This document shows positions 53,789 through 64,000 of a stretch of 64,000 nucleotides of DNA, in pieces. Each line of letters starts with the position of its first letter. Position 1 is the first letter of the stretch. The notes under the pieces were generated by a model. That model had not been told where the DNA came from. It did no database searches and saw only the letters and a list, made by a program, of their open reading frames with translations. Source of the DNA: Myoxocephalus aenaeus (Eukaryota > Chordata > Actinopteri > Perciformes > Cottidae); assembly GCA_038501785.1 (NCBI GenBank), contig JBAMJR010000189.1:5386001-5450000 (forward strand), written 5' to 3'. A program made the translations under genes and the position numbers.

Positions 53789-55601
53789 CTACGTGTTTTA
53801 ATGGAGGTCAATGACTCATCAGGATGCTTGTTAGGACTTGTTAGGAGATGTAAACTGTTGAAACGTACAGAAAGACGGTGTTAGTTGCTGCCGAGCTTGA
53901 ACCTGTGACCTTTGAGCCTCGGGGCTCCGACCTCAATACAACAACATCCAGGCTGTTTTGTTTCCGTTGTCTTCCACCAATAATAATTCCACTAAACTCT
54001 CGGTGCTACTCAGACGGTGAGGAACACCCGGAAGGAGCGCCGCTGTCCTGCACGGTGGAACTCCGGGGTCATTGTGTTGTTATTCCTGTAGAAACCTATG
54101 TGCCGTTATTGAGTTGGGAGGGAGAGGGAGAGGGAGGGGACTTGGCTCAGAGTCTCGCTGCTCATTAGCAGAGTCGATGTCATGAACCTGTTTCTTTGGC
54201 TTTGTGTTTAAAGCGGCCCTAAACCCACAAACCACACTATGTTTCAGCTAAAAGTCATTTACATGTGTGCTTAGTCGGGTTTCTGATAGATTCAGGTCCT
54301 AATTTTGACATTTTAGCACAAAGTATTTGAGCTCTACTGGTTTTGAACCCGGTCATGAGAAGCTCTTAAATCCAGAAAAGTAAACTTTCCATGAGCCTGA
54401 GATCTCTTAGCTTGCAGCCGCTTAGCGAGCGCTAGCGGTTATCATGAGCTAACTGAGAGGGTGATGCTATGATGAGCGGTTATTTTAACCAATAGAAAAC
54501 CAACCTATTTTTAGGCCCTTTCCTTGAAAATGTCATTCCCAAACTAAAAAGGGTGTATCTCTGCAACCACTAGGGCTATTTCAATAATTTTGGTGTTATA
54601 ATAAAAGGTACACATGTGAGATTTTGTTCAGATGTGTAAATATCAGTCTATATGTTACTGGTTAAGAGTAAATGAAGGTGACACACAGAAAAAAATTAAA
54701 ACGTTTCAGGTCCGCCTAGGAAAAAAAAAGCACTTTCAGGATGAATATTTATTTGAAATGATGCAGCTATAAGGTCCAACTCTAACCCAAATCATAGCAG
54801 AATATGTGAACATTCTCTCTGCAAAGGTTGACTTTGATAAAGTGAAGTAGAACAAAGTCAAAGAGGGTTTAGTACAGAGAACATTCAGGCGAGGACTCCA
54901 AAATTTGGACATCTGTGACATTTGAATGTTTTCATGTACCAAACCATATATTTCACTTGTATATTACTTATGATGTTCAATACATCCAAATACAGCAGTT
55001 TGGGGCTTTTTTTCTTCTTCATAAAACAAGCTATGATTTACAGTTTTATACAACAATCGCTCAGTCTTGTTTGGTTAAAGCAGGTGGCTGAGTGTTGAGT
55101 ATTCATAATAAGACAAATAATGCGCAGTAATATTTCATTTTGTGTGTTATCTGCGTGATCACGAAAAGGAAGTACAAATACCACAAAAGAAGAGTTGGGT
55201 CTTTCGTTCAGGAGACCGCTGCTCGTTCCCAGTGTGCAACGAGAGGTCGACATTGATTTATTTCAGTTATTTTAAGCCAAATTATGACTTATTTCTTGAT
55301 TTTCTTAAACCTAACAAAGTATAAAAAAAAAAATAATATATATCAGAAGTAATCAGAACAAGAGTAGGAGGTGAAAAGACTGGTTTGATATAATTAGATT
55401 ATGATTCATTCAAATATGATATCAGATATCTACATTTTATTTGGAAATATTACGTAACAGCCAATGAACAAGTGATTTGAACTGTCAATCTCATCTCAAT
55501 GAGGCGGAGCAGCAGCTATTGATTACCTCAGTTATCGGGTATTCTATCAATTCATCCATCGATTTAGTTGTAAATTAATTCATTTAATCTTTTGGTTCCA
55601 G
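53789..55601. other. Last part of myo6 intron 1
   Basis: No transposon or exon recognised. A GGGAGA run lies near 54117-54137. The intron ends at the acceptor TTGGTTCCAG (55592-55601). Confidence 0.4.
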
Positions 55602-55619
55602 AGTCCTCAGAGCGGCGCG

Positions 55620-55736
55620 ATGGAGGACGGGAAGCCGGTGTGGGCGCCGCACCCGGCGGACGGGTTCCAGCTGGGAACCATCGTGGACATCGGCGCCGAC
55701 AGCCTCAGCATCGAACCTCTCAAGCAGAAGGGAAAG
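55620..55736 (+). CDS. myo6: Myosin VI, first coding exon (residues 1-39)
   Basis: Myosin VI is the actin motor that moves toward the minus end; it acts in endocytosis and in hair-cell stereocilia. This exon encodes MEDGKPVWAPHPADGFQLGT, then IVDIGADSLSIEPLKQKGK, the N-terminal SH3-like start of the motor, nearly identical to human MYO6. It ends in phase 0 at GGAAAG|GTGAGC, as in human. The exon likely begins at 55602 (acceptor TTGGTTCCAG); a second AG at 55609-55610 is possible. The next exon (expected to begin TFLALINQVFP) is not in the window, so intron 2 exceeds 8.2 kb. Confidence 0.96.
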
Positions 55737-55959
55737 GTGAGCGACCTCTGACCTTTTAACGATGGAACATTAGGAATGTGATTTATTGTTTTTATTCAAC
55801 TATGTGTTGGCCTTTTTGAACAAAGTTATTATTATGTGTTTTTTGCCAGTTTTGTATGTTAGCATTTTGTACCCATGAACGTTAGCGGCTGGTCTCGCTT
55901 GTTTTCTGAATGGAGTCTGGGTTGGTTGTTGCTAAGCTAACGTTGTAGCTGCTCCATCA
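55737..55959. other. Start of myo6 intron 2
   Basis: Nothing recognised. Confidence 0.4.
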
Positions 55960-56009
55960 ACACTCGACATAACATCACATGGACGTAAATAAAACGGTTG
56001 TTATTGTTT

Positions 56010-56165
56010 GTATTGTCTCAAGTTGCATTGTTGGTGATGGCGTAATGCACCTGAGTCTCAAGTTGCATTGTGGGTGACAGCATTGGGTGATGGCGTAGCG
56101 CACCTGAGTCTCAAGTTGCATTGTGGGTGACGGCGTAATGCACCTGAGTCTCAAGTTGCATTGTG
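56010..56165 (+). repeat. 40-bp minisatellite, about four copies
   Basis: The unit contains TCAAGTTGCATTGTGGGTGA and GGCGTAATGCACCTGAG. A further unit lies after the insertion at 56488-56525. Confidence 0.9.
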
Positions 56166-56182
56166 GTGGATGACGTAACGCA

Positions 56183-56487
56183 GTCATTTACACTGGTTGA
56201 AAACCAGTGTGCCACGGGAAAATGTCCAATTTCACTTAATCGGTCCCAAAAAATATTATTTAGTTGCCGCAAATAATTTGCCATTGTTGAGCGTCTGAGC
56301 CTGCAATATAGTGGCTGGCCGAGTAATGAAATACTCTTCCATGCCAGTAGGTTGTGCAATAATTACCTACCATGTATGCTGTATTATGCTACAATGTGAC
56401 ATTTTGTAACCTTTTGGGTTGTTGGTGTGCCGCAGTATTTTTTTATTATAGAAAATGTGCAGCGGCTAAAAAAAAAAGGGTTGAAAA
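56183..56487. mobile_element. MITE inserted in the 40-bp minisatellite
   Basis: The left end CACTGGTTGAAAACCAGTGT and the right end GGGTTGAAAAC flank a sequence with GTGCCACGGGAAAATGTCC and TTGGTGTGCCGCAG. Minisatellite words resume directly after it (GCACCTGAGTTCCACGTTGC). Confidence 0.7.
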
Positions 56488-56525
56488 CGCACCTGAGTTC
56501 CACGTTGCATTGTGGGTGATGTAGG

Positions 56526-57101
56526 CGCCATGTTTTTGACGATATCCGTCATTCTGCTGCATCAATTTTGATCCAGTTTTTTTTATTGCTCATCTAAATC
56601 TACTTGTTTAGTTCTGGAGGTACTGAGGAGCGTTGTTGAGATTCCCGTCCCGGATCTCAGAGCATTATTTTCTTTAAACCTCGTCCCGTGTTTTGTGTGT
56701 TAATGATTTTTTTTTTTTTAAGTGCCACTAAATATTCCGTGGAATAGGTTGTAATAAAGGCTGTAATAAAGCTTTACAGCTCTAACCTGGCTCTACACCA
56801 CGAGACAAACATTAAGTTACGCCAAAGCTTTTAATGTCACTGAGAGCCCCGTCGCCACGGGAACGCCGTGGGCCCTTCTCTATAATCTTTTTTTTCCCAG
56901 ATTGCCTCCCAGATTTTTCAGGATACACATTGGAAAAAAATAGCAGAAATTACAATTATAAAAAATTAGAATAAAACAAACTAATGATACAAAAAGAAAA
57001 AATTATAAAAATAAACTCATACATATGTAAGGAATGGTGAAATGGTCTTACCTCATAAGTTTTGATTAATTTTTCAATCAGGGCATTGGAATGTGCGGCA
57101 T
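56526..57101. other. myo6 intron 2 stretch without recognised features
   Basis: Nothing recognised apart from T- and A-rich runs. Confidence 0.4.
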
Positions 57102-57326
57102 CAGGGCTGTGCGGTATGTGCCACTAGTATGAAGGGATATGAGTTAACTACATTTCCCTGGGTCCCAAACCCCTCCATGTTTAGCTTGTAATCGCGGCGG
57201 CGCTCCTTTTCGGCGTCAATAAATTAATGTATTTATTCGGAAAAAAATACCGTGATATACCGTGAAACCGCCAGAATCTTACAAAATACCGTGATATGAA
57301 TTTTTGGCCATACCGCCCAGCCCTAC
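57102..57326 (-). mobile_element. MITE with AGGGCTGGGCGGTATG ends
   Basis: The right end GGCCATACCGCCCAGCCCTA and the left end CAGGGCTGTGCGGTATG are inverse. Its interior is the reverse complement of parts of 47774-48060 (ATACCGTGATATACCGTGAA). Confidence 0.88.
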
Positions 57327-57374
57327 AAAATCCTATAATTTGAGCAATAAGAAGCGTCTCAGATTATTAGCACT

Positions 57375-58870
57375 CAGTGGCGGGCCGTCAGGGCCTTCTA
57401 ATGCCGCGTTCACACCAAAAGAGTTGCGAATTTTCGCAACGCTTTTTCACCTGAGTTTACTCGCTTGACTTTATGTGGTTAATTCGCTTTTTCGCAACCA
57501 TGCGCCCCCGTGTCTGGGTTCATAATATTATCTGTAGTCCCGGAGGAGTCCGGAAAATTTGCTTTTATTATAATACACTACATGTATTATAATAATTTTT
57601 CCCTATTAGCTTATTTTCTCATTGCACAGCTCCTGTCTTCATCTGTGCCTCTGCTTCAGGCCTCTGGTATGGCTTGCTTGGGAGCTGGTTAACAGCATCT
57701 TATCCAATAACATTTCACCTCTCTTACTCTATGGAAGAGTAGCCTGGTTAAACTATATGAAACGTCCTTCTAGAGCAGTGATTCTCAACTGGTGGGTCGC
57801 CGTTTGCCTGGGCGAAAAAATTAATTAAACATTTTTTTTTTCTCATCCTGTGGTTTTATTTTGAAGGGACTTTTTTACGCAGCGGAGTTTCGTTTTTTTG
57901 CCGGCTCTGGTTTCAACTTGTTTTGCACTTGTCCCTCCATGTTTTCCGCAGTGTGTGCCCGGTTGGGTCAAACCATCGTTTGGAGAATTGAGTGCTGCTC
58001 AATTTTCTGTAAAGCACTTTACAGAAAAGCAGTTTTTCAGGATTTACCTACTGATGAGGTGATCACAAGAAAAGTTCATTTTGTATATATGAATCCTATA
58101 TTAATCCCCAAGGGGAAATTTGGTGTAGAGTAGCACCAATTTACAGACAGAAAATAAGATGATCGTAGCTTGTGAGTCTGCAGTGTTTTTGTGCCGCAGT
58201 TTTGGATCGTTTTGTTTTGTCATGATACAACTACATGTGACTGGTTCTTGATGATGTGGACCAGGGGTGGGCTGGCCATAGAGAATACCGGGGAAAATCC
58301 CCGGTAGGCCGACGGGGTTGGGCTGGTCAAGTGGGTCAGCCAGGATGCACAACATCGCCAAGGCGAGGTTGGAGTCATCCGACCGAGAAGCGCTGCGTAA
58401 TGGCACATTGCTCCACGGAGTGTCCGCGCCTTTTTTTCTCATCAAAGTGGTTAAAATAGCTCCGCAGGTCGGTGCACACACCCCGTGTGACCTCCCTCCA
58501 TGCCCGTAATAGTGCAAAAAAAACCGTCCGTATAGCAGAGTGAGCGTCTGCTGTCCACACATGAGTCTGTATCATGAACGTGCCATGTAGTGGGCAGCGC
58601 GCCGTATTGAGTGGGCTGGTCGTCTGACAGTGTAACGTCTCTGGCGGCACAAAGGCAACGCGCTGCGAATTTGCGGTTTGTAATATACTTTATTGTTTCC
58701 GATCAGCTGTGTGGTGCCGGCTGTCTGGTGTGCGCTCCCGGCCTTGCTACTTCCTCTCGGCTCACACCCCGCCGCCACAGACAGTAACTCCCGGGACACT
58801 TTTTCCCCCCCCGTCTACCCCTGAAGTCTGGCACTGAAGGCCTAGCTTGAAAACGCACGGCCTGCCACTG
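57375..58870. mobile_element. hAT-type composite element, 8-bp target duplication TTAGCACT
   Basis: The ends CAGTGGCGGGCCGT and ACGGCCTGCCACTG are inverse, and TTAGCACT flanks both sides exactly (57367-57374 and 58871-58878). Inside lie a fragment of the CAGTGATTCTCAA family (about 57775-58100) and a possible further hAT (CAGGGGTGGGCTGG near 58262 to CTACCCCTG near 58822). Confidence 0.92.
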
Positions 58871-60399
58871 TTAGCACTCAATGTGGCTATATCTTTATTG
58901 TTCATCCTTTATTCATGCAGAGCTTCTGTTTCACGATTACCTTTATTTACTTTAACTTAAGAGGATGTGCGTGTCGTGTCTGATGCAACAAAAGTGTGTG
59001 TTTCTTATCAAACCGTCAGTTTCTCATGTCACATTCACACCGTGAAAACCTTCAGGAAGACCTTCAGGTCGACTGCTTTTCATATTTTTATATGAGATGC
59101 TGTCAGTTCTAAAAAGTGTGTTAATGGAAAAACATCACATTTGATTAATTCCTGCAGAGACTCTGACTCGAGTCTCTGCAGTCGTCCTGGTATTCAGATT
59201 AAGCCTTGATGTCAACCAGAAGTCTTTTAAAAGCGTCTCACAGGTTGCGTTCGAGGGCAGTTGTTCATCTGTGTTTCTGGCTCTCTTTCTGTGGGCTGAG
59301 GCCGTCCGACGCAGAACAATGTCCCCTCTGTTGAACGCCGATGACACTTTGAGCCGGTGGCTGACGATGCGTTCACTTGCTGGCAGAAATCCATCCGCTG
59401 GACGTCAGGAGAAGGACACGGAGCATGATCCCGTCTATCGTGCTGTCGGCCACAACGGACGACGCTTTGTCCCGAAATTCACAGTGTGGGCGTCAGTTCA
59501 GGGATTATTATTATTATTATTACGCTGGATGTTTGAAGTAATCTGTATTCGAGATTCTTGTATATAAATCAGTAAAGTTGTATTTAAATAGCACCTTTTT
59601 AAAGTGTTTATTTAATAGCACCCACAGCCCCCACCTGTCACTCAAAGAGGCCACGCCTTCAATCATGACTTTAAGCTTTAGTACAACTTTAAAATATATT
59701 TTTTTACCAGAATGTAAACGTGTTTATTTCTGCTTTAAAGTTTGGCAATTTAACGGAGGTTTGTTTTAAATGTATTTTGCGCCCTAAAAGCAAGGGTCCC
59801 ACTTTTTTTTTTTTTTACTGCTTTTGGGGCTTCGAGTGGCCGTTTGAGGAACTGCAGCTCACTTCTTGAGTTCTTCTGACCAGAAACTGAAGCTTCTCTT
59901 CAGAGCGGCGCTGCACGCCTACCGGCCTGCTGAGAGCCGGAGGGCCTCAAACGGGGAACAATCGGCCCCCAGTTGCTGTTCCTCTCCTCCTCGCTGGGGA
60001 TGAAAGGGTGAACAGTGTCTAGCTCTTTCCTCCTCTTCCACTCCTCTCCGGTGGAATCCGTCCAGTTTGGGCTGAGAATGTGGAGCATGCTGCCGCTTGA
60101 GGGAGAGTCGAGTGTACGTCGACGTGGCCGAGCGGCCTCGGCGTACCGGAGGCCCAGCGGCGGCTCTCTAACGGGCGGATTAGAGGAAAGAAGCATTAAC
60201 GCTCCTGTTGGTTCAACGGGAAAGCATCAGAGCTCTGAGGCTTTAAAGGAGCGGCTCACTTAAAGTACTCATTTGTTGAGTAAAATCTAAATATCTGAAA
60301 TATGACGTTCATTAAGAAGATTATCGTATTTTTAATGTAAAAGTCCTTCTATGAAAAGTAGCTGCATCTGTGAAATACATGCAGCAAAGTAAAGATATG
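58871..60399. other. myo6 intron 2 stretch, mostly unrecognised
   Basis: A (TTA)n run lies at about 59506-59522 and a T run near 59802-59815. Short open frames have no support. Confidence 0.4.
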
Positions 60400-60868
60400 C
60401 AGTGTTTCCCCATGGTTTACAGCTTCAGGGGGGCGGGGTGTCGGCCGGGGGGGGGGGTGTCGGCGACGACGGCGACGACGGCGACGTTGGGACATTGGGA
60501 GCGACGTTGGGAGCAACGAGCAACGTTATACATTATTGGACGCTCTCTGCCGGCTGATGGAAGTGTGCTCTCTGCCCACCTGTGCGCGCGCACGAGTCTG
60601 TGGGCATCGGGGCGGATCTCCGCGGTGCACGTTACCGAGAGCAAAGTAGAGTTGTAAACGCGACCATGACAGAAATAGACAGAAATACGATCAATAAAAT
60701 AAGAACATTGAGTTTGTTTAATAAAAGAACAAGGTGTAGACCTGTTTATAGGAAAGGGAACCTTAAATCACGTCTGTGATCTGGCGCGACGGAGAAAATT
60801 ACAGGGGGGCGGAGGGTTTTTTCAGGGGGGCGCCCCGCCCCCCTATTCTAACGGTAGGGGAAACCCTG
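60400..60868 (+). mobile_element. hAT-type MITE, CAGTGTTTCCCC family
   Basis: The ends are CAGTGTTTCCCCATGG and TAGGGGAAACCCTG; ATATG flanks both sides (60395-60399 and 60869-60873). It contains GGCGACGACGGCGACG repeats near 60460-60490 and the shared GAACAAGGTGTAGACCTG. Confidence 0.9.
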
Positions 60869-60902
60869 ATATGAATAAACTAATACTAATAAAATATAAA
60901 AA

Positions 60903-61134
60903 CTAGGGCTGGGCAAAGTTGAAAATTTTTTAACTGATTAATCGCATGCTTTTTCTGTGATTAACTGCGATTAATTGCATTATGCGCCAAATTCAATAAT
61001 GAATGGAAAAACTAGTGTATTGCACGCTTTTATTTTAAAGTAATGTTATCAGAACAATATAACAGGCACTCTCGGAGCAACAGCAAGTTAACATACAGTA
61101 TATAAATCTGTTTTCTTTTTTTTTCTGAACAGGT
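60903..61134 (+). mobile_element. hAT-end fragment (TAGGGCTGGGCAA)
   Basis: CTAGGGCTGGGCAAAGTTGA, TTAACTGATTAATCGCATGC is a typical fish hAT terminus; the partner end is replaced by a LINE. Confidence 0.65.
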
Positions 61135-63600
61135 ACCAATTCAATTCAGTTTATTTTATACAGCCCAACATCACAAATACAAGTTTGCCTCGGAGGGCTT
61201 TACAATCTGTACACATATCCCTGTCCCGGGACCTCACATCGGATCAGGAAAAACTCCCCCAAATAAAGATAGTAAAAACCCTTTCACAGGGAAAAAAGGG
61301 GAAGAAACCTGAGGGAGAGCAACAGAGGAGGATCCCTCTCCCCGGATGGACAGAAGCAATAGATGTCATGTGGCCAGAATGAATAGCGTAACAGAGTTAC
61401 AGCACATTACATGAATATGACAGAAATTATTCATATAATGAGTAGTAGGCATGGTCCATGATCCAGATAACCACGATCCATGAAGCAGAAGGAGGTAGAG
61501 AGGAGGGAGGGAGGGGGGGCCGGGGCCATCAGCAGGGCCATGGCAGCAGGCAGGACCGGTTCCAGGCAGCCATGAATCCATGGAAAAAGAAAGTAGAGTT
61601 AGTAATGTGCATTGAAGAGACAATAATTTATCCAGAAGGAGAGAAAGAAGAGGAGTGAAAGAGGAAGAGAGGAAGAAGAGAAGAGGAGAAGATGTGCTCA
61701 GTGTATCCTAAGATGTCCCCCAGCAGTCTAGGCCTATAGCAGCATATCTAGGGGCTGGACCAGGGCAAACCTGAGCCAGCCCGAACTATAAGCGCTATCA
61801 AAGAGGAAAGTCTTAAGTCTACTCTTAAATGAGGTGACCGTGCCTGCCCCCCGGACTGAAAGTGGAAGCTGATTGCACAGAAGAGGAACCCGATAACTGA
61901 AAGCTCTAGCCCCCAACCTACTTTTTAAGACTCTGGGAACCACAAGTAACCCTGCATTCAGTGAGCGTAACGCTCTGGTGGGGTAATATGGCACTATAAG
62001 CTCCTTAAGATGTGATGGTGCATCACCAGTTAAGGCTTTGTAGGTAAGGAGAAGGATTTTAAACATGATTCTCGATCTTACAGGAAGCCAGTGGAGAGCA
62101 GCTAGTACAGGAGTAATGTGATCTCTCTTCCGCGTCCTCGTTAGTACACGAGCTGCAGCATTCTGGATCAACTGGAGAGACCCAAGGGACTTACCGGAGC
62201 AGCCTGATAATAAGGAGTTACAGTAATCCAGTCTTGAAGTAACAAATGCGTGGATCAATGTTTCTGCATCGCTTTGAGACAGGATGTGCCGGATTTTTTA
62301 GATGTTCCTTAGGTGAAAAGGCAGTCCTTGAGATTTGTTTCACGTGGGAACCAAAGGACAGGTCCTGGTCAAAAATAACTCAGATTCCTTACGGTGGTGG
62401 TGGATGCCAGAGCGATGCCATCCAGAGAAACCATATCATCAGATAATTGATTTCTGAGGTGTTCTAGGCCGAGTAGAATAACTGCAGTCTTGTCCGAGTT
62501 CAGCAGCAGGAAGTTGCAGGTCATCCAGGTTTTGATGTCTTTAAGACATGCTTGAAGTTTAGCGACCTGGTGGATTTCATCTGGCATGATCGACAGATAT
62601 AGTTGAGTATCATCGGCATAGCAGTGAAAGTTTATGGAGTGTTTTCTGATAATATTGCCTAAAGGAAGCATATATAAGGTGAATAAAATTGGTCCAAGCA
62701 CAGAACCTTGTGGAACTCCATGACGAACACCGGTGGTCATCGAGGCCTCATCGTTTACAAATACAAACTGAGATAGATCTGATAAATACGACTTAAACCA
62801 GCTTAATGCTGTACCTTTTAATACCAATCGACTGGTCTAGTCTCTGTAATAAGATGTCATGGTCAATGGTGTCGAATGCTGCACTAAGGTCTAACAAGAC
62901 AAGTACAGAGACGAGCTCCCTATCTGATGCGACTAGAAGGTCATTAGTAATTGTCACCAGTGCTGTCTCTGTGCTATGATGCTTTCTAAATCCTGACTGA
63001 AACTCCTCATAAGCTATTGTTATGTAAAAAGTCACACAACTGATTTGCGACTACCTTCCTCAGTATCTTAGAGAGGAAGGGAAGGTTAGAGATAGGTCTG
63101 TAGTTAGCCAACACCTCTGGATCGAGAGTAGGCTTCTTAAGAAGAGGTTTAATTACAGCTACTTTAAAAGACTGTGGTACATGACCCATTAGTAAAGACC
63201 CATTGATAATATCTAGTAGAGAGGTGCTAATTAAAGGTAAAACTTCCTTAAACAGCTTAGTTGGAACAGGGTCCAGGAGACAGGTAGAAGATTTAGAAGT
63301 AGAAACTATTGAAGACAGTTGGTCGAGGTTGATGGCCAAATATCTATCCAGACACACATCAGGGCCCACAGCCTCCTCCATGGCCATCCCACCTGAGGAT
63401 GGACCGGCAGTAGTCGAGGGCAGGAGATCACCTCCTGTCTCTAATAGCCAGAATCTTATCATTGAAGAAATTCATGAAGTCATTACTACTAAGGTCTATA
63501 GGAATACACGGATCCACCCAGCAGAAACATTTTGTTTGATCAGGGAACAGCATAAACAGTCTGTTCAGTAGTAAGGGTCCCTGTTAGAGGGACAAGCGAC
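61135..63600 (-). mobile_element. L2/Rex1-group LINE, reverse strand, RT domain largely present
   Basis: On the minus strand from about 63600: LANYRPISNLPFLSKIL (63065-63120), SGFRKHHSTETALV, LLDLSAAFDTIDHDILL (62850-62910), VPQGSVLGPILFTLYMLPL (62665-62730), YADDTQLYL (62590-62620), then the C-terminal LDYCNSLLSGCSGKSL and ITPVLAALHWLPVRSRI (about 62060-62250). Frameshifts lie near 63020 and 62820; the part at 62260-62390 is disrupted. The 3' UTR ends in AACTGAATTGAATT (complement at 61137-61152). Confidence 0.92.
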
Positions 63601-64000
63601 TCCTTCTTTTGTCCATGTTCAAACAGTAACGTTAAAAAAATTCTGAAACAGTCAAAGTATGTGAAGCAGCACCCACAGTTCATCAATATAATGAACTGTG
63701 TAAGTAACTCAATATGTGTTCTAAAGTTAGAAACGGTTTGTCAATCAATTTTGTTGCATGTTTTTTGTCTGCCGTAAGCAAAATGTATCTGGTTTCCTGC
63801 GTTGAGATAAGGTGCTTTTATTTTAAATGAGCTCCACTTTTAGCAGCTGCAACGTTAATGCGTCAGTAATTATAATAATCCAGTAATATAATATATGTTA
63901 TTCTGCATAGTGAGTACTTTTACTTTTGGTATTTAAAGTATATTTGCTGATACTTTGTACTTTAACTTTAGTGAGAGTTTCTCATTTTACTTAAAACGTG
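63601..64000. other. myo6 intron 2, end of window
   Basis: Nothing recognised. No myo6 exon 3 here. Confidence 0.4.

Noticed and set aside
55611..55619. The CTCAG at 55606-55610 as the myo6 exon 2 acceptor.
   Set aside because: TTGGTTCCAG eight bases earlier has the better pyrimidine tract; either choice leaves the coding part unchanged.

Overview
The window is nuclear DNA of a teleost fish, probably a percomorph. It has spliced vertebrate genes, tRNA-derived SINEs, L2/CR1-type LINEs and many hAT-like DNA transposons typical of fish genomes. Species was not determined. Two protein-coding genes are supported, both on the + strand: the SUMO protease senp6 (complete, 23 coding exons, 1355-28136) and the start of myo6, unconventional myosin VI (non-coding exon 1 ending at 31605, first coding exon at 55620-55736). 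senp6 next to myo6 is the same order as on human chromosome 6q14. Whether these are the teleost 'a' or 'b' copies cannot be told from the window.

Layout. 1-885: an antisense LINE endonuclease fragment. 1195-1385: senp6 promoter region and first exon. 1386-7574: senp6 intron 1, holding a 2-kb fold-back element and two copies of a CAGGGTTC-ended MITE. 7575-28136: the rest of senp6, with introns carrying hAT elements, SINEs, minisatellites and a 300-bp polypyrimidine tract. 28137-31365: 3' UTR and an intergenic stretch of microsatellites and AT-rich tandem repeats. 31366-31605: myo6 promoter with a perfect CRE palindrome, and exon 1. 31606-55601: the 24-kb myo6 intron 1, made largely of transposable elements plus a 2-kb, 31-bp-unit minisatellite. 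55620-55736: myo6 codons 1-39. 55737-64000: the start of myo6 intron 2, again TE-rich; exon 3 lies outside the window.

Reconstruction of senp6. The 23 exons join in frame with GT/AG junctions throughout and give 1,076 codons plus stop (the human protein is about 1,112 residues). They hold the catalytic residues His779, Asp932 and Cys985 and the long insertions that mark the SENP6/SENP7 subfamily. SENP6 trims SUMO2/3 chains in the nucleus; myosin VI is a minus-end-directed actin motor. The two genes are neighbours by conserved synteny and nothing in the sequence suggests that they work together.

No RNA gene, CRISPR array or operon is present. Most long open frames outside the exons come from tandem repeats or transposons. 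The most notable non-genic structures are the 2-kb fold-back (2464-4465), the 31-bp minisatellite that is open in all three minus-strand frames (39256-41215), several hAT insertions with exact 8-bp target duplications (12414-13630, 52809-53609, 57375-58870), and a zero-spacer 40-bp palindrome (20745-20784).
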